Assembly (NCBI RefSeq): GCF_014837235.1
Contig: NZ_JACYFT010000001.1
Span: 248,001-312,000, forward strand
Reading direction: 5' to 3'
DNA: 64,000 nt
Origin: Limnohabitans radicicola
GTDB lineage: Bacteria > Pseudomonadota > Gammaproteobacteria > Burkholderiales > Burkholderiaceae_C
The translations under genes were made by a program, and so were the position numbers. This document shows positions 45,283-55,400 of this stretch, in pieces (position 1 is the stretch's first letter; each line of letters starts with the position of its first letter). The notes below the pieces were generated by a model. That model was not told where the DNA came from, did no database searches, and saw only the letters and a program-made list of their open reading frames with translations.

Positions 45283-47541
45283 ATGAGCGCTGCCACCCCT
45301 GTCACAACGAAACTTGGCACAAGCCCCACTCCGGGCCAAGGGCAAGCTGCGGCCAATGCGGCCGCAGCCAGTTTTGCCGCGTTGACAGACCGCCTCGAAT
45401 ACATGAGCGCGCCAGACATCGACATGGTGCGCAAGGCCTACCGCTTTGCCGACGACGCCCATCTGGGCCAGATGCGCAAAAACGGCGAGCCCTACATCAC
45501 CCACCCCATCGCAGTCGCAGCCCTGTGCACCGAATGGAAGCTGGACGCGCAGGCCCTGTGCGCCGCACTCATGCACGACTGCATGGAAGACTGCGGCGTC
45601 ACCAAGATCGAGCTGATCGAAAAATTCGGCGCTCCAGTGGCTGAACTGGTGGACGGCCTGACCAAGCTGGACAAGCTGGAATTCAACACCCGCGAAGAAA
45701 ATCAAGCCGAGTCTTTCCGCAAGATGCTGCTGGCCATGGCACGCGATGTGCGCGTGATCCTGATCAAACTGGCCGACCGCACCCACAACATGCGCACCAT
45801 GGGCGACATGCCGCGCAGCAAGTGGGAGCGCATCTCCTCCGAAACTCTGGAGATTTACGCCCCGATCGCCCACCGCCTGGGCCTGAACCAGATTTACCGC
45901 GAACTGCAGGACCTGTCGTTCCGGCATCTGATGCCGTGGCGCTACGCGGTGCTGACCAAAGCCGTGTCCCGCGCGCGCAACCGCCGCCGTGACCTGATCC
46001 AGAAAGTCCAGTCCGAGCTGGAAACCGTGTTTGCGCAAGCGGGCATGCAAGTGCGCATCAGTGGCCGCGAAAAAACCCTGTACTCCATTTACCGCAAGAT
46101 GGCCGACAAACACCTGAGCTTTGCCCAGGTGACCGACATCTACGGTTTTCGGGTCATCGTGCCCGAGGTGCTGGACTGCTACACGGCCCTTGGCTTGCTG
46201 CACCAGCTCTACAAACCCGTGCCTGGCAAGTTCAAGGACCACATCGCCATTGGCAAGGTCAACGGCTACCAGTCGCTGCACACCACGTTGGTGGGCCCCT
46301 CGGGTGTGAACGTCGAATTCCAGATGCGCACCGAGGCCATGCACCTGGTGGCCGAGTCTGGTGTGGCCGCGCACTGGCTGTACAAAACCAACAAATCGGT
46401 CAATGCCCAGTCCGAGCGGCTGGGCACCCAGTGGCTGCAGTCGCTGCTGGACATCCAGAGCGAAACGCGCGACGCAGCAGAGTTTTGGGACCACGTCAAA
46501 GTCGACCTGTTCCCCGATGCCGTGTACGTGTTCACCCCCAAGAGCCAGATCATGGCCCTGCCCCGTGGTGCCACGGTGGTGGACTTTGCCTATGCCATCC
46601 ACAGCCGCGTGGGCGACCACGCCATGGCGGCCAAGATCAACGGCGACCAGGTGCCTTTGCGCACCGAGCTGAAAAACGGCGATGTGGTCGAAATCATCAC
46701 GGCCCCGGTGTCGGCTCCGAACCCGGCATGGCTGGGGTTTGTGCGCACGGGCCGCGCCCGCTCCAAGATCCGCCACCACCTCAAGACCATGGCACAGACC
46801 GAGTCCACCCAGCTCGGCGAAAAGCTGCTCAGTCAGGCCCTGCGCGCCGAAGGCATCGACAAGCTGCCCGGCAACGAGCCTGCGCTGCAGCCGCTGTGGG
46901 ACAAATTGCTGCGCTTCACTGGCAACCGCCACCAGCAAGACCTGCTGATGGACATCGGGCTGGGCAAGCGCATTGCCAGCATTGTGGCCAAACGCCTGGT
47001 CGTGCTGCTGGGCGAACAAGGCCAGAAACCCGACGCCCTGCTGATGACCCGCGAGCGCTTCACGGCGCACGAAACCGTGTCACAAGGCGCCATCACACTC
47101 GACGGCAGCGAGAACGCATCGGTCACTTATGCCCGGTGCTGTCACCCGATTCCTGGCGACGAGATCGTGGGCTATCTGGGTCGGGGTGAAGGCCTGGCCG
47201 TGCACCGCAGCCAATGCGCCAACGCCCGCAAGCTGCAGCAAAAAGACAGCGAGCGGTTCATCGGTGTGGAGTGGTCGGACGAAATCGTCCGCAACTTCGA
47301 AACCGCCATCGAGGTCAGCGTGGTCAACGGCAAAGGGGTTCTGGCCCGGGTGGCCGGGGCCATGGCGGCGGCCGAAGCCGACATTGTCCACGTCGACATG
47401 GGCCAGGAAACCGCCCAGGACACGGCCGAGCTGCGCTTCATGATTTCGGTGCGCGACCAGCAGCATCTGGACGGCGTCCTGCGTCAACTCAAGCGCACAC
47501 CGTCCGTCATCAAAGCCGAGCGGCAAACCCTGCGCAACTGA
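45283..47541 (+). CDS. spoT: bifunctional (p)ppGpp synthetase/hydrolase (SpoT/Rel type)
   Basis: Makes and degrades the stringent-response alarmone. 752 residues in the usual order: HD hydrolase (about 45-200; HPIAVAALC and HDCMED retain the metal His-Asp and Glu-Asp), synthetase (about 240-350; GREKTLYSIYRKM and GYQSLHTTLVGPSG), TGS (about 395-455; DAVYVFTPKSQIMALPRGATVVDFAYAIHS), a Cys-containing linker (YARCCHPIPGDEIVGYLGRGEGLAVHR) and a C-terminal ACT domain. Both catalytic halves look intact. ATG 45283 is preferred over an upstream in-frame TTG (45265). The gene runs to within 4 bp of greB on the other strand. Confidence 0.96.
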   Translation: MSAATPVTTKLGTSPTPGQGQAAANAAAASFAALTDRLEYMSAPDIDMVRKAYRFADDAHLGQMRKNGEPYITHPIAVAALCTEWKLDAQALCAALMHDCMEDCGVTKIELIEKFGAPVAELVDGLTKLDKLEFNTREENQAESFRKMLLAMARDVRVILIKLADRTHNMRTMGDMPRSKWERISSETLEIYAPIAHRLGLNQIYRELQDLSFRHLMPWRYAVLTKAVSRARNRRRDLIQKVQSELETVFAQAGMQVRISGREKTLYSIYRKMADKHLSFAQVTDIYGFRVIVPEVLDCYTALGLLHQLYKPVPGKFKDHIAIGKVNGYQSLHTTLVGPSGVNVEFQMRTEAMHLVAESGVAAHWLYKTNKSVNAQSERLGTQWLQSLLDIQSETRDAAEFWDHVKVDLFPDAVYVFTPKSQIMALPRGATVVDFAYAIHSRVGDHAMAAKINGDQVPLRTELKNGDVVEIITAPVSAPNPAWLGFVRTGRARSKIRHHLKTMAQTESTQLGEKLLSQALRAEGIDKLPGNEPALQPLWDKLLRFTGNRHQQDLLMDIGLGKRIASIVAKRLVVLLGEQGQKPDALLMTRERFTAHETVSQGAITLDGSENASVTYARCCHPIPGDEIVGYLGRGEGLAVHRSQCANARKLQQKDSERFIGVEWSDEIVRNFETAIEVSVVNGKGVLARVAGAMAAAEADIVHVDMGQETAQDTAELRFMISVRDQQHLDGVLRQLKRTPSVIKAERQTLRN

Positions 47542-47545
47542 AGCC

Positions 47546-48100
47546 TCAAGCTGGGGCGGGGTACTGAACGTCCAGCACCTCGATGTCCAGCACCCCGGTG
47601 GGGGTCACGAGCTTGAGCTCATCACCCACGCGTGACTTGAGCAAGGTGCGCGCAATGGGTGACACCCAACTCACCTGGCCTTGCAGGCTGTCGGCCTCGT
47701 CGATGCCCATGATGGTGATGGTGCGCTCCACGCCATCGGCTTCGGCATAGGTGACCGTGGCACCAAAAAAGACCTGGTCGTTGCCGTGGTGCAAGGACGG
47801 ATCGGTGACTTCGGCGATTTCAAGGCGCTTGGTCAGGAAACGGATGCGGCGGTCGATCTCGCGCAAGCGCTTTTTGCCATACAGGTAGTCGCCATTTTCC
47901 GAGCGGTCGCCATTGCTGGCCGCCCAGTGCACCACCTCCACCACCTTGGGACGCTCGTTGTCGATCAGGTCGAACAACTCCGCACGCAGCCGGGCATAAC
48001 CCGCAGGGGTCATGTAGTTGCGTGTGCCCGACGGCAGCGCGGGCAGGCCAATCTCATCGTCGTCATCTGAATCGGTTTCTTTGGTGAACGCTTTGCTCAT
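47546..48100 (-). CDS. greB: transcription elongation factor GreB
   Basis: Rescues backtracked RNA polymerase by stimulating transcript cleavage. 184 residues: an acidic N-terminal tail (TDSDDDDE), coiled coil (YMTPAGYARLRAELFDLIDNERPKVVEVVHWAASNGDRSENGDYLYGKKRLREIDRRI, with the catalytic Asp/Glu tip in NGDRSENGDY) and a C-terminal FKBP-like domain. The frame is open to 48406; ATG 48100 matches the family. No clear ribosome site. Confidence 0.93.
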   Translation of the reverse strand: MSKAFTKETDSDDDDEIGLPALPSGTRNYMTPAGYARLRAELFDLIDNERPKVVEVVHWAASNGDRSENGDYLYGKKRLREIDRRIRFLTKRLEIAEVTDPSLHHGNDQVFFGATVTYAEADGVERTITIMGIDEADSLQGQVSWVSPIARTLLKSRVGDELKLVTPTGVLDIEVLDVQYPAPA

Positions 48101-48145
48101 GCCGTGATGATGCCGCAGTTTGGAGGCTCCGATGGAGGTCTTATG

Positions 48146-48943
48146 ATGATTTCCACAGAACTGGAGTGCCATGACTTCCACCATCCCAACCGCCTCAAAA
48201 CCCTCCTGATCGCTGCCACGTTCTGGGTCAGCAGCTTGGCGCAAGCGCAAACGCACCCCACACAGGCCACAGAAGGCGATCCAAGCAGCGCTGCGCCGTG
48301 GCAATTCAAACTCACGGCGTCCAACTACGACACCCATGGCCAAATTTCGGCACAAGACATCAACCTGCGTGGCATGCGCGAAGACACCACCTGGTGGCTG
48401 GCGCACTACCGGCGGGCCTCGGAGTTCGAGCAGTCAAGGGCTGGCTGGGAACAAAACTGGGGCTTTGGCTGGGGACAACTGACCTCCTCACTGCAAGTGG
48501 CCTCACACGGCTTTGCAGGCGGCGCACTGAGCGCCCGGCTCGGTGACGAAGCGCTGTACGGACTGATTGGCTGGGGCCGAACCAACCTCAGGGACTACTA
48601 CAACCTGAACTTCGACCCCAACGATGCCGTCACCCTGGGCGTGGGCGGGAAGCTGCAAGGCAGCGCCAATTACACCTTGTTCACTGTCAAAGACGACCGC
48701 TTGCACACGGGTCAACAAATCAGCCATGCTGTGCTGCGTCTGCCGCTCCAGGCATCTACCCGTTTGACTCTGGACTATGCCTACAAACGCGGACGCAGCT
48801 CCGCGCAGGACCCACTGCTGCACGGCAATGCGTTGGCCATCGGGCTCGATCACCACGATGTGTTTTTGCGTGTGACGGCCGACAACAAGGTCAACTTCAG
48901 CAACTACAACCAAACCCGTGTGGCGGTGGGTCTGCGGTTTTGA
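48146..48943 (+). CDS. putative outer-membrane beta-barrel protein
   Basis: A 265-residue protein with an N-terminal signal peptide (RLKTLLIAATFWVSSLAQAQ) and a body of alternating short beta-like strands rich in aromatic residues, ending in VAVGLRF, the C-terminal Phe pattern of outer-membrane barrels. GGAGGT (48134-48139) supports the start; ATG 48146 and ATG 48143 are equally close. No named family was recognised. A role in outer-membrane transport or surface structure is inference. It is convergent with tRNA-Arg. Confidence 0.65.
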   Translation: MISTELECHDFHHPNRLKTLLIAATFWVSSLAQAQTHPTQATEGDPSSAAPWQFKLTASNYDTHGQISAQDINLRGMREDTTWWLAHYRRASEFEQSRAGWEQNWGFGWGQLTSSLQVASHGFAGGALSARLGDEALYGLIGWGRTNLRDYYNLNFDPNDAVTLGVGGKLQGSANYTLFTVKDDRLHTGQQISHAVLRLPLQASTRLTLDYAYKRGRSSAQDPLLHGNALAIGLDHHDVFLRVTADNKVNFSNYNQTRVAVGLRF

Positions 48944-48987
48944 GACGGCCCGGCAAGGGCCTGCAGAAAGCGGATCACCAAATGAAA

Positions 48988-49015
48988 ACGGGTCAATCTT
49001 TTCAGATTGACCCGT
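48988..49015 (-). terminator. terminator of tRNA-Arg
   Basis: A perfect 12-bp stem, ACGGGTCAATCT (48988-48999) with AGATTGACCCGT (49004-49015) and a 4-nt loop. On the minus strand it is followed by TTTT, fitting a terminator for the tRNA gene just upstream. Confidence 0.8.
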
Positions 49016-49021
49016 CCATAA

Positions 49022-49098
49022 TGGTGCGGCTGGCAGGAATCGAACCCACGACCCCTTGGTTCGTAGCCAAGTACTCTATCCAGCTGAGCTACAGCCGC
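49022..49098 (-). tRNA. tRNA-Arg (anticodon ACG)
   Basis: A 77-nt tRNA on the minus strand. Acceptor GCGGCTG pairs with CAGCCGC, discriminator A, encoded CCA. Anticodon stem CTTGG/CCAAG encloses CTACGAA, giving ACG (read as ICG) for arginine. The GTTCGATTC T-loop is standard. Confidence 0.96.
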
Positions 49099-49152
49099 GC
49101 AATACATGTATTCTAGCACAGGATTTTGCGGCTACAGCCCGCCCCCTCAAAT

Positions 49153-50562
49153 TCATTCTCTTGGGCGAGTGGCCTCACCCCATGGGGTGATCTTGATGAT
49201 CCACACTGTGCTCAGGCCATACACCGCCATGCCCGCACCCACCAGCGCAAAAATCATCCAGGCAGGCGACTGCCAGTAAGACAGCAACGCACCGCCCAAG
49301 GCCACCACCAGCAAACGCAGCGTGCCCGCTATGACCGGACCAATGGCCTTGCCTGCCCCCAGCGACGAGAAATACAAAGACAAACCCAGGCCAAACAAAC
49401 CATAAAAAGGCCCCGCCCACATCAGGTAGCTGGCGGCAGATGCGAGCACCGACGGGTCCTGGGTATAGAGGGAAGACCAGACATCGGGCGCCAGGGTCAC
49501 GATCAAACCCAACGATTCCAGCACGGCAGTGGCCACGGCTGCCGCTGTCCATGCGGCCTTGCGCGCACGGGCAATTTGTCCTGCGCCGATGGCCATGCCC
49601 ACCAGCGGCACCGAAGCCACCCCCACGGCAAAAGCGATGGGGACCAGCAAAAACTCCAGGCGCGTGCCAATGCCATAGCCCGCCAGCGCTTGCGTGCCCA
49701 AAGTGGCCACCAAGCGGGTCAAAATCAAAATCGTCAGCACCGTCTGGAGCGGTGAAATGCAAGCCACGGCCCCCACGCGCAAGATGTCGATCAGGTGCTT
49801 GCGGTCCAGCGTGGTGCGGCGCACCTGTAACTGAATCTTGGCGCGCCCCGAAGACAGGTAGCTCCACAGAAACAAGGCCCCGCACAGATTGGCCAGCACA
49901 CCGCCTGCGGCCACGCCGCGCATGCCCCACTGTGGCAACGGCCCCCAGCCCAGACCCAGAGCGCCCCCCATCAACACTTGCGCCAATGCCACGGCAAACA
50001 ACGTGACCGAAGGCACTTTCATGTTGCCGCTGCCTCGAATGACCGAAGACAAGGTGTTCACAATCCACACAAAGACCGAGCCGACAAAGGCCACCTCGCC
50101 ATAGGCCACGGCCTGCGCCAGTGCCTCACCCTTGCCGCCCAGGATCGCCATGAATGTCGGCCCCAGCAACTCCATCAAAACCATGTAAAACAGGCCCAGC
50201 GTGATGCCAATCCACAAGGCATGCACCGCCAGCACATTGGCCCGCCCGACATCGCCCGCCCCCAGCGCACGGCTCACAGCAGACGACACCCCTCCGCCCA
50301 TGGCCCCAGCCGACATCATGTTCTGCAACATCACAAAGGGGAACACCAGCGCCATGCCCGCCAAAGCGGGAGCGCCGAATTGCCCAACATAGCTGGTCTC
50401 CGCGATCGCTGCCAACGCCGTGGCCAGCATGGCCACCATGTTAGGCAAGGAAAACCGCAACAAGATGGGCAGGATCGGCCCGGTCAACAAAGGGTTGGCT
50501 GCTGGTGAATTCGTGGGGTTTCCGTTCTGGGGTGGGTTGAATTCACTCACCGCTCGCCTCAT
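49153..50562 (-). CDS. MATE family efflux transporter
   Basis: A 469-residue inner-membrane exporter of the multidrug and toxic compound extrusion family with about 12 helices in two similar halves (LPNMVAMLATALAAIAETSYVGQFGAPALAG in the first, VGAVACISPLQTVLTILILTRLVATLGTQALAGYGIG in the second). MATE pumps use Na+ or H+ gradients; the substrate is unknown. ATG 50562 overlaps the marR gene by 20 bp; a GTG at 50550 is an alternative. The MarR protein encoded immediately upstream on the same strand is its probable regulator. Confidence 0.9.
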   Translation of the reverse strand: MRRAVSEFNPPQNGNPTNSPAANPLLTGPILPILLRFSLPNMVAMLATALAAIAETSYVGQFGAPALAGMALVFPFVMLQNMMSAGAMGGGVSSAVSRALGAGDVGRANVLAVHALWIGITLGLFYMVLMELLGPTFMAILGGKGEALAQAVAYGEVAFVGSVFVWIVNTLSSVIRGSGNMKVPSVTLFAVALAQVLMGGALGLGWGPLPQWGMRGVAAGGVLANLCGALFLWSYLSSGRAKIQLQVRRTTLDRKHLIDILRVGAVACISPLQTVLTILILTRLVATLGTQALAGYGIGTRLEFLLVPIAFAVGVASVPLVGMAIGAGQIARARKAAWTAAAVATAVLESLGLIVTLAPDVWSSLYTQDPSVLASAASYLMWAGPFYGLFGLGLSLYFSSLGAGKAIGPVIAGTLRLLVVALGGALLSYWQSPAWMIFALVGAGMAVYGLSTVWIIKITPWGEATRPRE

Positions 50563-51010
50563 CGGCCAGGGGTTCGAGCAAAGCCATGGAACTGTCAATC
50601 AAATCGTGCAGCTGAGCCACCTTGTCGGTGCCCAGCATGCGCTGAATGTCGTCTTGCGCCACACGCCAGCGGCGCTGTGCTTCGGCGCGCTTGAGACGCC
50701 CCGCTTCAGTCAGGCTCACCAAACGGCTTCTCGCGTCATTGCCCGCTGACACGACCACCCACTGCGCATCCACCAAAGGCTTGAGGTTGCGTGAAAGCGT
50801 GGATGTGCCCATCTTGATGTGGCTCGCCAACTCGGTTTGCCCGATGGGTCCCAACTTGGCGATGTAGGAAAGCAAGGAGTACTGGGTCGTCTTGAGACCC
50901 ACCTTGGCCAACTGCACGTCATAGTGCTGCGTCACGCGCCGCATGAACTGCCGCAACTTGAGGTTGGTGCAACCCAGGGGACTGGCCGAGGGACTGAAGG
51001 TTTCCGTCAT
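50543..51010 (-). CDS. MarR family transcriptional regulator
   Basis: A 155-residue winged-helix regulator. The MarR core TTQYSLLSYIAKLGPIGQTELASHIKMGTSTLSRNLKPLVDAQWV (about 45-90) is clear, followed by the wing and dimerisation helices. The frame runs upstream to 51238, but ATG 51010 gives the natural start. It overlaps the MATE gene and is divergent from the thioesterase gene; two palindromes in the 48-bp gap are probable operators. Confidence 0.92.
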   Translation of the reverse strand: MTETFSPSASPLGCTNLKLRQFMRRVTQHYDVQLAKVGLKTTQYSLLSYIAKLGPIGQTELASHIKMGTSTLSRNLKPLVDAQWVVVSAGNDARSRLVSLTEAGRLKRAEAQRRWRVAQDDIQRMLGTDKVAQLHDLIDSSMALLEPLADEASGE

Positions 51011-51016
51011 GACTTG

Positions 51017-51044
51017 ATTGTATCTACAATTGTTGCATATGCAA
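51017..51044. promoter_or_regulatory. two palindromic MarR operators between marR and the thioesterase gene
   Basis: ATTGTA-TC-TACAAT (51017-51030) and TTGCATATGCAA (51033-51044) are adjacent palindromes in the 48-bp divergent region. They overlap the likely promoters of both genes and have the size expected of MarR dimer sites. Confidence 0.6.
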
Positions 51045-51058
51045 TTAAAGGAGATTTC

Positions 51059-51607
51059 ATGACCACCACCCACATCACTGCAGACGCCACCGATTGGACC
51101 CACCAGCAAATGCAGGCGCGTCAGTACATGCACAGCCACGGCGGACAGCCGGGCATCGCCACCATGGCGCAACTGGCTGGAAAAAGCGGACGCGAAATTC
51201 TGGAAGGCATGATGGATGGCAGCCTGCCTCACCCGCACATGAACGAATCATTGGGCCTGGACCTGCTGGAAGTGGGCGATGGCATGGCGGTGTTTCAGGG
51301 TGTGCCTGATTTGCGTTATTTCAACCCCATGGGTACGCTGCACGGCGGCTGGTACTCGACGCTTCTTGACTCGGCGCTGGGTTGCGCCGTGCAATCCAAG
51401 TTGCCCGTGGGCCGTGCATACACGACGGCCGAATTGAGCATCAACATCGTGCGCCCTGCCACACAAAAGACGGGCCCACTGCGTGCCACCGCCAACGTGA
51501 TTCACATGGGCAAGCAAATGGCCACTGCCGAAGCCAAGATCCTCGACGAACAAGGCCGCTTGTATGCCCACGCCACGACCACCTGCTTTGTGTTTGATGT
51601 GAGCTGA
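51059..51607 (+). CDS. PaaI-type hotdog-fold thioesterase
   Basis: A 182-residue protein of the PaaI/hotdog thioesterase family. The catalytic region NPMGTLHGGWYSTLLDSALGCAVQSKLPVGRAYTTAELSINIVRPA (about 86-130) contains the HGG motif and the later Asp. An N-terminal extension of about 60 residues precedes the hotdog domain. AAAGGAG 6 bp before ATG 51059. It faces the marR-MATE pair, so all three may respond to one compound, for example an aromatic acid; this is inference. Confidence 0.85.
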   Translation: MTTTHITADATDWTHQQMQARQYMHSHGGQPGIATMAQLAGKSGREILEGMMDGSLPHPHMNESLGLDLLEVGDGMAVFQGVPDLRYFNPMGTLHGGWYSTLLDSALGCAVQSKLPVGRAYTTAELSINIVRPATQKTGPLRATANVIHMGKQMATAEAKILDEQGRLYAHATTTCFVFDVS

Positions 51608-51703
51608 GCCTCACCCCTGCACCCGGTGTGTCAAGTACCGCACCGACACGCAAAGACCAGGCGTGCGTCAATGGGTTCTCTTCATCATCTTCAAGGGAAC
51701 CCC

Positions 51704-52255
51704 ATGAAAACACGCCGACCACTCCTTGCCGTCTTCCTGTGCCTCGGACTGCTGACACTCACGGCAGTGCAAGCCGAGACGATCAGCAAAACCGAATACA
51801 AGGCGGGCAAAACCCGCATCAGCGATACCTACAAGGCAGACAAAGCCGCCTGCAAATCTCATTCAGGCAACGCCAAAGACGTGTGCATCGAAGAAGCCAA
51901 GGCCAAAGAAAAAGTGGCACACGCCGAGCTGGAATACAGCTACACGGGCAAAGCCACTGACCGCAACAAAATGCACGTGGTGAAAGCCGAGACCGACTAC
52001 GCGGTGGCCAAGGAAAAGTGCGACGACCTCGCAGGCAATGCCAAGCACGTGTGCGTGCAAGAAGCCAAAGCCGTTGAGCAAAAAGCCCTGGCCGACGCCA
52101 AGATGGGCAAAGAAATCGGCGAAGCCAAAAAAGACGCTGCTGCTGAAAAAATGGACGCCGACTACAAAGTCGCCATGGAAAAGTGCGACGCCCTGGCTGG
52201 CGACGCCAAGGCCAGCTGCGTGGCAGCGGCCAAGAGCAAGTTCGGCAAGAAGTAA
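51704..52255 (+). CDS. periplasmic protein with three Cys-pair repeats
   Basis: A 183-residue secreted protein. Signal peptide RRPLLAVFLCLGLLTLTAVQA (cleavage after about residue 23), then three repeats of a helical unit of roughly 40-60 residues with the pattern C-x(7-8)-GxAKxxC: ACKSHSGNAKDVC, KCDDLAGNAKHVC, KCDALAGDAKASC. The rest is rich in Lys, Ala and Glu and likely helical. The cysteine spacing suggests each repeat holds one disulfide. Similar proteins occur in Comamonadaceae without known function. Ribosome site AAGGGA. It forms its own unit. Confidence 0.7.
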   Translation: MKTRRPLLAVFLCLGLLTLTAVQAETISKTEYKAGKTRISDTYKADKAACKSHSGNAKDVCIEEAKAKEKVAHAELEYSYTGKATDRNKMHVVKAETDYAVAKEKCDDLAGNAKHVCVQEAKAVEQKALADAKMGKEIGEAKKDAAAEKMDADYKVAMEKCDALAGDAKASCVAAAKSKFGKK

Positions 52256-52400
52256 ACCCGGGGGGCATGAGATAACTTTGAGCGACGACCCGGATGTCTG
52301 CCTAGATCATCTCGCTTTCGCCTCATGACTACTCCGAAGACTCGAGCGTGCGGGGTACAAATGAAGATCTACAAGAGCCGTCTGCTGACTAAAACCATCC

Positions 52401-55400
52401 TCAATGGTTCAACTGCCCCCAAGCCTTCTCCAGCCGCTTGATGCTCACCGGCTGCGGGGTTCGGAGTTCCTGCGCGAAGAAGCTCACGCGCAGCTCTTCC
52501 AGTAGCCAGCGGAATTCGAGCATGCGGGCGTCCTGGGCGCCTTTGCGTTCGGCCACGAGACGCCAGTAGCGCTGTTCTTGCGGCTTGAGCTCGGTCAGGC
52601 GCTGGGCGTCGCGGGCGGGGTCGGCGCGGTACTTGTCCAGGCGCAGGGTGATGGCCTTGAGGTAGCGGGCGTAGTGCTGCAACTGTGGCCACGGGGTGGC
52701 GGCCATGAAGTTTTTGGGCATCAGGCGCTGAAGTTGCTGCGTGCAGTCTGCCGTCGCGTCGGGGGCGTTTTTGGTGTCCTTGATCTTGCGGGTGGCCGCG
52801 CCAAACTCCAGCAAGATGGTGCCCGCCAGCCGGGCCACTTCGTTGGCAATCAGGGTGAGGCGGCCCCGGCCTTCTTCGATGCGGCGCTTGAACGTCGTCT
52901 CGTCGTTGGGCAGCGGGTCCAGCAAAAAGGCGCGGTCGAGCGCCACGTCGATGATCTGGGTTTTCAGCTCGTCGGCGGTGCCCAGTGGCATGTAGGCCAC
53001 GGCCATTTTTTGCAGATCGGGGATGTTTTTCTCAAGGTACTTGAGCGCGTCTTTGATCTGCAGCGCAAACAAGCGGCGCAGGCCTGCTCGGTTTTTGCTG
53101 GCGGCCACTTCGGGCTCGTCAAACACCTCGATGGTCACGGCGTCTTGCATGTCCACCAGCGCCGGGAAGCCGATCAAGGTCTGGCCGCCTTTGCTGATTT
53201 CCATCAGCTCGGGCAGTTCGCCGAAGGTCCAGGCTGTGTAGCGCTGATCGGCGGATTGAGCGCTCTGCCTCTGCGAGGAATCAATCGGGGTCAGAGCCCG
53301 ATTTCCTTCGGACAATCGGGATCCGACCCCATTGGATTTGGAGTCTGCTGGCGAGGCAGCCGCAGGCGCAGAAGTCACCTTCAGCTGCGCCAGCGCCTGG
53401 AACGCGCCACGCGCTTTGGCGCCCAGCTCGCCTTTGAGTGCGCCCAGGTTGCGGCCCATGCCCAACTGGCGGCCATGTTCGTCCACCACACACAGGTTCA
53501 TGAACAGGTGCGGGCTGAGCATCTCGTGCTTGAAGTCGGTGCGCTTCACGTCCAGGCTGGTTTCGTCGCGCACTTTTTTGAGCAGCACGTCCGTCAAAGA
53601 GCCTTGCCCAAACAGTTCAGGCGCCGACAGCTCGGCCGCGATGCGTGTGGCCGATTCGGGCAGCGGCACAAAGCGGCTGCGCGGGCGCTGCGGCAGGCTT
53701 TTGAGCAAGGCCTGGATTTTGTCTTTGAGCAAACCGGGCACCAGCCATTCGCAGCGGTCTTCGCTCACCTGGTTCAGCACAAACAAAGGCACCGTCACCG
53801 TCACGCCATCGCGGGCATCGCCCGGCTCGTGCAGGTAAGTGGCTTGGCAGTCGGTGCCACCCAGGCGAATGTGTTTGGGGAAGGCCTGCGTGGTGATGCC
53901 AGCGGCCTCGTGACGCATCAGCTCTTCGCGGGTCAGCAGCAACAGCCGTGGCTGCTTGGCGCTTTCGGCGCGGTACCAGTTCTCCAGCAAGCGGCCGCTG
54001 CACACCTCGGGCGGGATCTGCTGGTCATAAAAAGCGTAGATCAGCTCGTCGTCCACCAGCACGTCTTGCCTGCGCGACTTGTGCTCCAGCTCTTCGACCT
54101 TGGCGATCATCTTGTGGTTGGCGGCCAGGAAAGGCAGTTGGGTCTCCCACTGGTCACCCACCAGCGCTTCGCGGATGAAAATTTCGCGGGCGCCGTGCAG
54201 GTCCACCCGGCTGTAGGGCGTGCGGCGGCCGTTGTAGACCACCAGGCCGTAAAGCGTGGCGCGCTCCAGCGCCACCACTTCGGCGGTCTTCTTTTCCCAA
54301 TGCGGGTCGAGCAGTTGCTTCTTGAGCAGATGCGCGCCAACTTGCTCCAGCCACTGTGGCTCAATCGCCGCAATGCCCCGGCCAAACAGGCGCGTGGTCT
54401 CGACCAGTTCGGCCACCACGATCCAGCGGCCCGGCTTTTTGGAAAGGTGCGCGCCAGGGTGGCGGTAAAACTTGATGCCCCGAGCGCCGAGGTACACGTC
54501 TTCGTCGTCGAGCTTGTAGCCCACATTGCCCAGCAGGCCCGCCAACATGGACAGGTGCAATTGCTCGTAGCTCGCAGGCTGCGTGTTGATGCGCCAGCGG
54601 TGCTCGGTCACCACCGTGAGCAGCTGGGTGTGCGTGTCGCGCCACTCGCGCACACGGCGGATGTTGACGAAGTTCTGGCGCAGCAGTTGTTCGTACTGGC
54701 GGTTGCTGAGCTTGTGCTCGGTGCCGTGGCCACCTCGGGCGTCATGAATCCACTTCCACAGCTTGAGGTAGCCCGTGAATTCGCTCTTGTCGTCGTCGAA
54801 CTTGGCGTGCGCCTGGTCGGCCTGGGCTTGCGCGTCCATGGGGCGATCGCGCACGTCCTGCACGCTCAAGGCGCTGGCGATCACCAGCACTTCTTCGAGC
54901 GCCTGGCGGTCGCGCGCCTCCAGGATCATGCGGCCCACACGCGGGTCCAGTGGCAGGCGGGCCAGCTCCTGGCCCATGGGCGTGAGTTCGTTGGCGTCAT
55001 CCACCGCGCCCAGCTCGGCCAGCAGCTGGTAGCCGTCGGTGATGGCACGCTTGGACGGTGCTTCGATGAACGGGAAGTCTTCCACCACGCCCAGGTGCAG
55101 GCTCTTCATGCGCAAGATCACGCCCGCCAGAGACGAACGCAAAATCTCCGGATCGGTGAAGCGCGGGCGACCTGCAAAGTCCTTCTCGTCGTAGAGGCGG
55201 ATGCAGATGCCGTTGGCCACACGGCCGCAGCGGCCCGCCCGCTGGTTGGCTGCCGCCTGGCTGATGGGCTCAACCATCAGCTGTTCGACCTTGCTGCGCA
55301 GGCTGTAGCGCTTGACACGGGCCGTGCCCGCATCGATCACATAGCGGATGCCGGGCACCGTGAGCGAGGTTTCGGCCACGTTGGTGGCCAGCACGATGCG

